Assembly: GCA_002328185.1 (NCBI GenBank)
Contig: DCWQ01000035.1
Span: 36,503-82,166, forward strand
Length of the DNA: 45,664 nucleotides
Reading direction: 5' to 3'
Source: Dehalococcoidia bacterium UBA2158
GTDB taxonomy: Bacteria; Chloroflexota; Dehalococcoidia; Lucifugimonadales; UBA3495
Below the pieces are notes generated by a model. The model saw only the letters and a list, made by a program, of their open reading frames with translations, had not been told where the DNA came from and did not search any database. A program made the translations under genes and the position numbers. Shown here in pieces: positions 45,330 through 45,664 of the stretch (its first letter is position 1; every line of letters starts with the position of its first letter).

Positions 45330-45620
45330 TTACGTTCCTGGCTCATCGGCAAGAAATGCGACTATGGATCCGGGTTCCATCAGAGGAAGAATCTGGAACT
45401 CACAAGGCACAGCCTCCATCCACTCCGTGAGCAGGCCGTGCAGTGCTTCATGGGAGTCTACGTCGAAGACCGCCACGGCGCCTCTGCCTGCCCTCGGGTA
45501 GAACGACCGAGCAACGCCACGAGCAATCTTGTCCTCCACCCAGGGCCAGAAATTCTTCCGCGCCTCACGGGCATCAGATGGACGGGTCGGCAAGGGCGAG
45601 CTAATCACCAGAAACAGCAT
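45330..45620 (-). CDS. Small muconolactone isomerase-like/dimeric alpha-beta barrel protein
   Basis: A 96-residue protein: M-L-F-L-V (first strand), a helix with W-x-W-V-E-D-K, R-S-F-Y and G-R-G-A-V-A-V-F-D-V-D-S-H-E-A-L (second strand plus helix), W-M-E-A-V-P-C-E-F-Q-I-L-P-L-M at the last strand. The pattern matches the ferredoxin-like dimeric barrel used by muconolactone Delta-isomerase, EthD-type and DUF3303-like proteins. AAGGA before the ATG, six bases away, supports the start. It heads the cluster of ring-cleavage-type genes at this end of the window. Isomerase activity is inferred only from fold resemblance. Confidence 0.6.
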   Translation of the reverse strand: MLFLVISSPLPTRPSDAREARKNFWPWVEDKIARGVARSFYPRAGRGAVAVFDVDSHEALHGLLTEWMEAVPCEFQILPLMEPGSIVAFLADEPGT

Positions 45621-45664
45621 TGTTATTCCTTAAAAGAATCGCCGGCTTTCTACCTAGGCGTAGG

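Overview
The window is a gene-dense, GC-rich stretch of bacterial chromosome with no rRNA, tRNA, CRISPR array, phage genes or transposase that I can see. The protein content suggests a SAR202-like or other Dehalococcoidia-type Chloroflexota genome. It carries five luciferase-like (LLM) flavin oxidoreductases, seven VOC (glyoxalase/dioxygenase fold) proteins, a mandelate-racemase-type enolase, a Ddn-type F420 reductase, a futalosine-pathway MqnA, a CaiB/BaiF CoA-transferase, a thiolase, epoxide hydrolase, FAH hydrolase and amidohydrolase-2. This lineage call is an inference from gene content; no marker gene such as 16S is present.

Layout. 1-6.3 kb: mqnA, a truncated aldo/keto reductase, an M20 amidohydrolase, then a three-gene plus-strand operon (Asp/Glu-racemase fold, FMN-binding PPOX-like protein, Gal80-like dehydrogenase) and a CMD-family protein. 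6.4-14.4 kb: two-domain universal stress protein, CoA-transferase, thiolase, tandem CMD protein, SDR, a second Gfo/Idh/MocA dehydrogenase coupled to mobA. 14.35-17.3 kb: a strong promoter, a ~130-nt leader or small RNA with terminator, an old yellow enzyme, and three VOC genes in a row. 17.3-22.9 kb: ABC-F ATPase, Ddn-like reductase, VOC, YgjP-type metalloprotease, a repeat-dense spacer and an MFS exporter. 23-29.2 kb: two LLM oxidoreductases, VOC, NAD-dependent epimerase, an ABC ATPase remnant, enolase-superfamily enzyme and GNAT acetyltransferase. 29.2-34.7 kb: a repeat cluster, DinB/maleylpyruvate-isomerase-like protein, a decayed lipoprotein gene, epoxide hydrolase plus amidohydrolase, an SDR and an unknown protein. 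34.9-42.4 kb: an alpha/beta hydrolase coupled to an LLM gene, divergent from a VOC - TIM barrel - VOC - LLM operon, then another LLM gene divergent from an MFS exporter. 42.6-45.6 kb: a class III nucleotide cyclase pseudogene and an alpha/beta hydrolase, FAH and small muconolactone-isomerase-like gene set.

Taken together, the region looks like a catabolic island. Flavin or F420-dependent oxygenation and reduction (LLM, OYE, Ddn), ring or C-C bond cleavage (VOC, FAH, CMD, amidohydrolase-2), epoxide and ester hydrolysis and CoA-dependent thiolysis occur as many small independent transcription units rather than one long operon. No substrate can be read from the sequence.

The spaces between genes hold several families of short palindromic repeats, including MITE-like elements with 13-bp terminal inverted repeats and two long perfect palindromes whose arms extend beyond the conserved core. 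At least four broken genes (aldo/keto reductase, ABC ATPase, lipoprotein, nucleotide cyclase) show ongoing gene decay. The items most worth following up are the leader or small RNA at 14390-14520, the VOC-TIM-VOC-LLM operon at 36956-39806 and the extended palindromes at 8675 and 24438.
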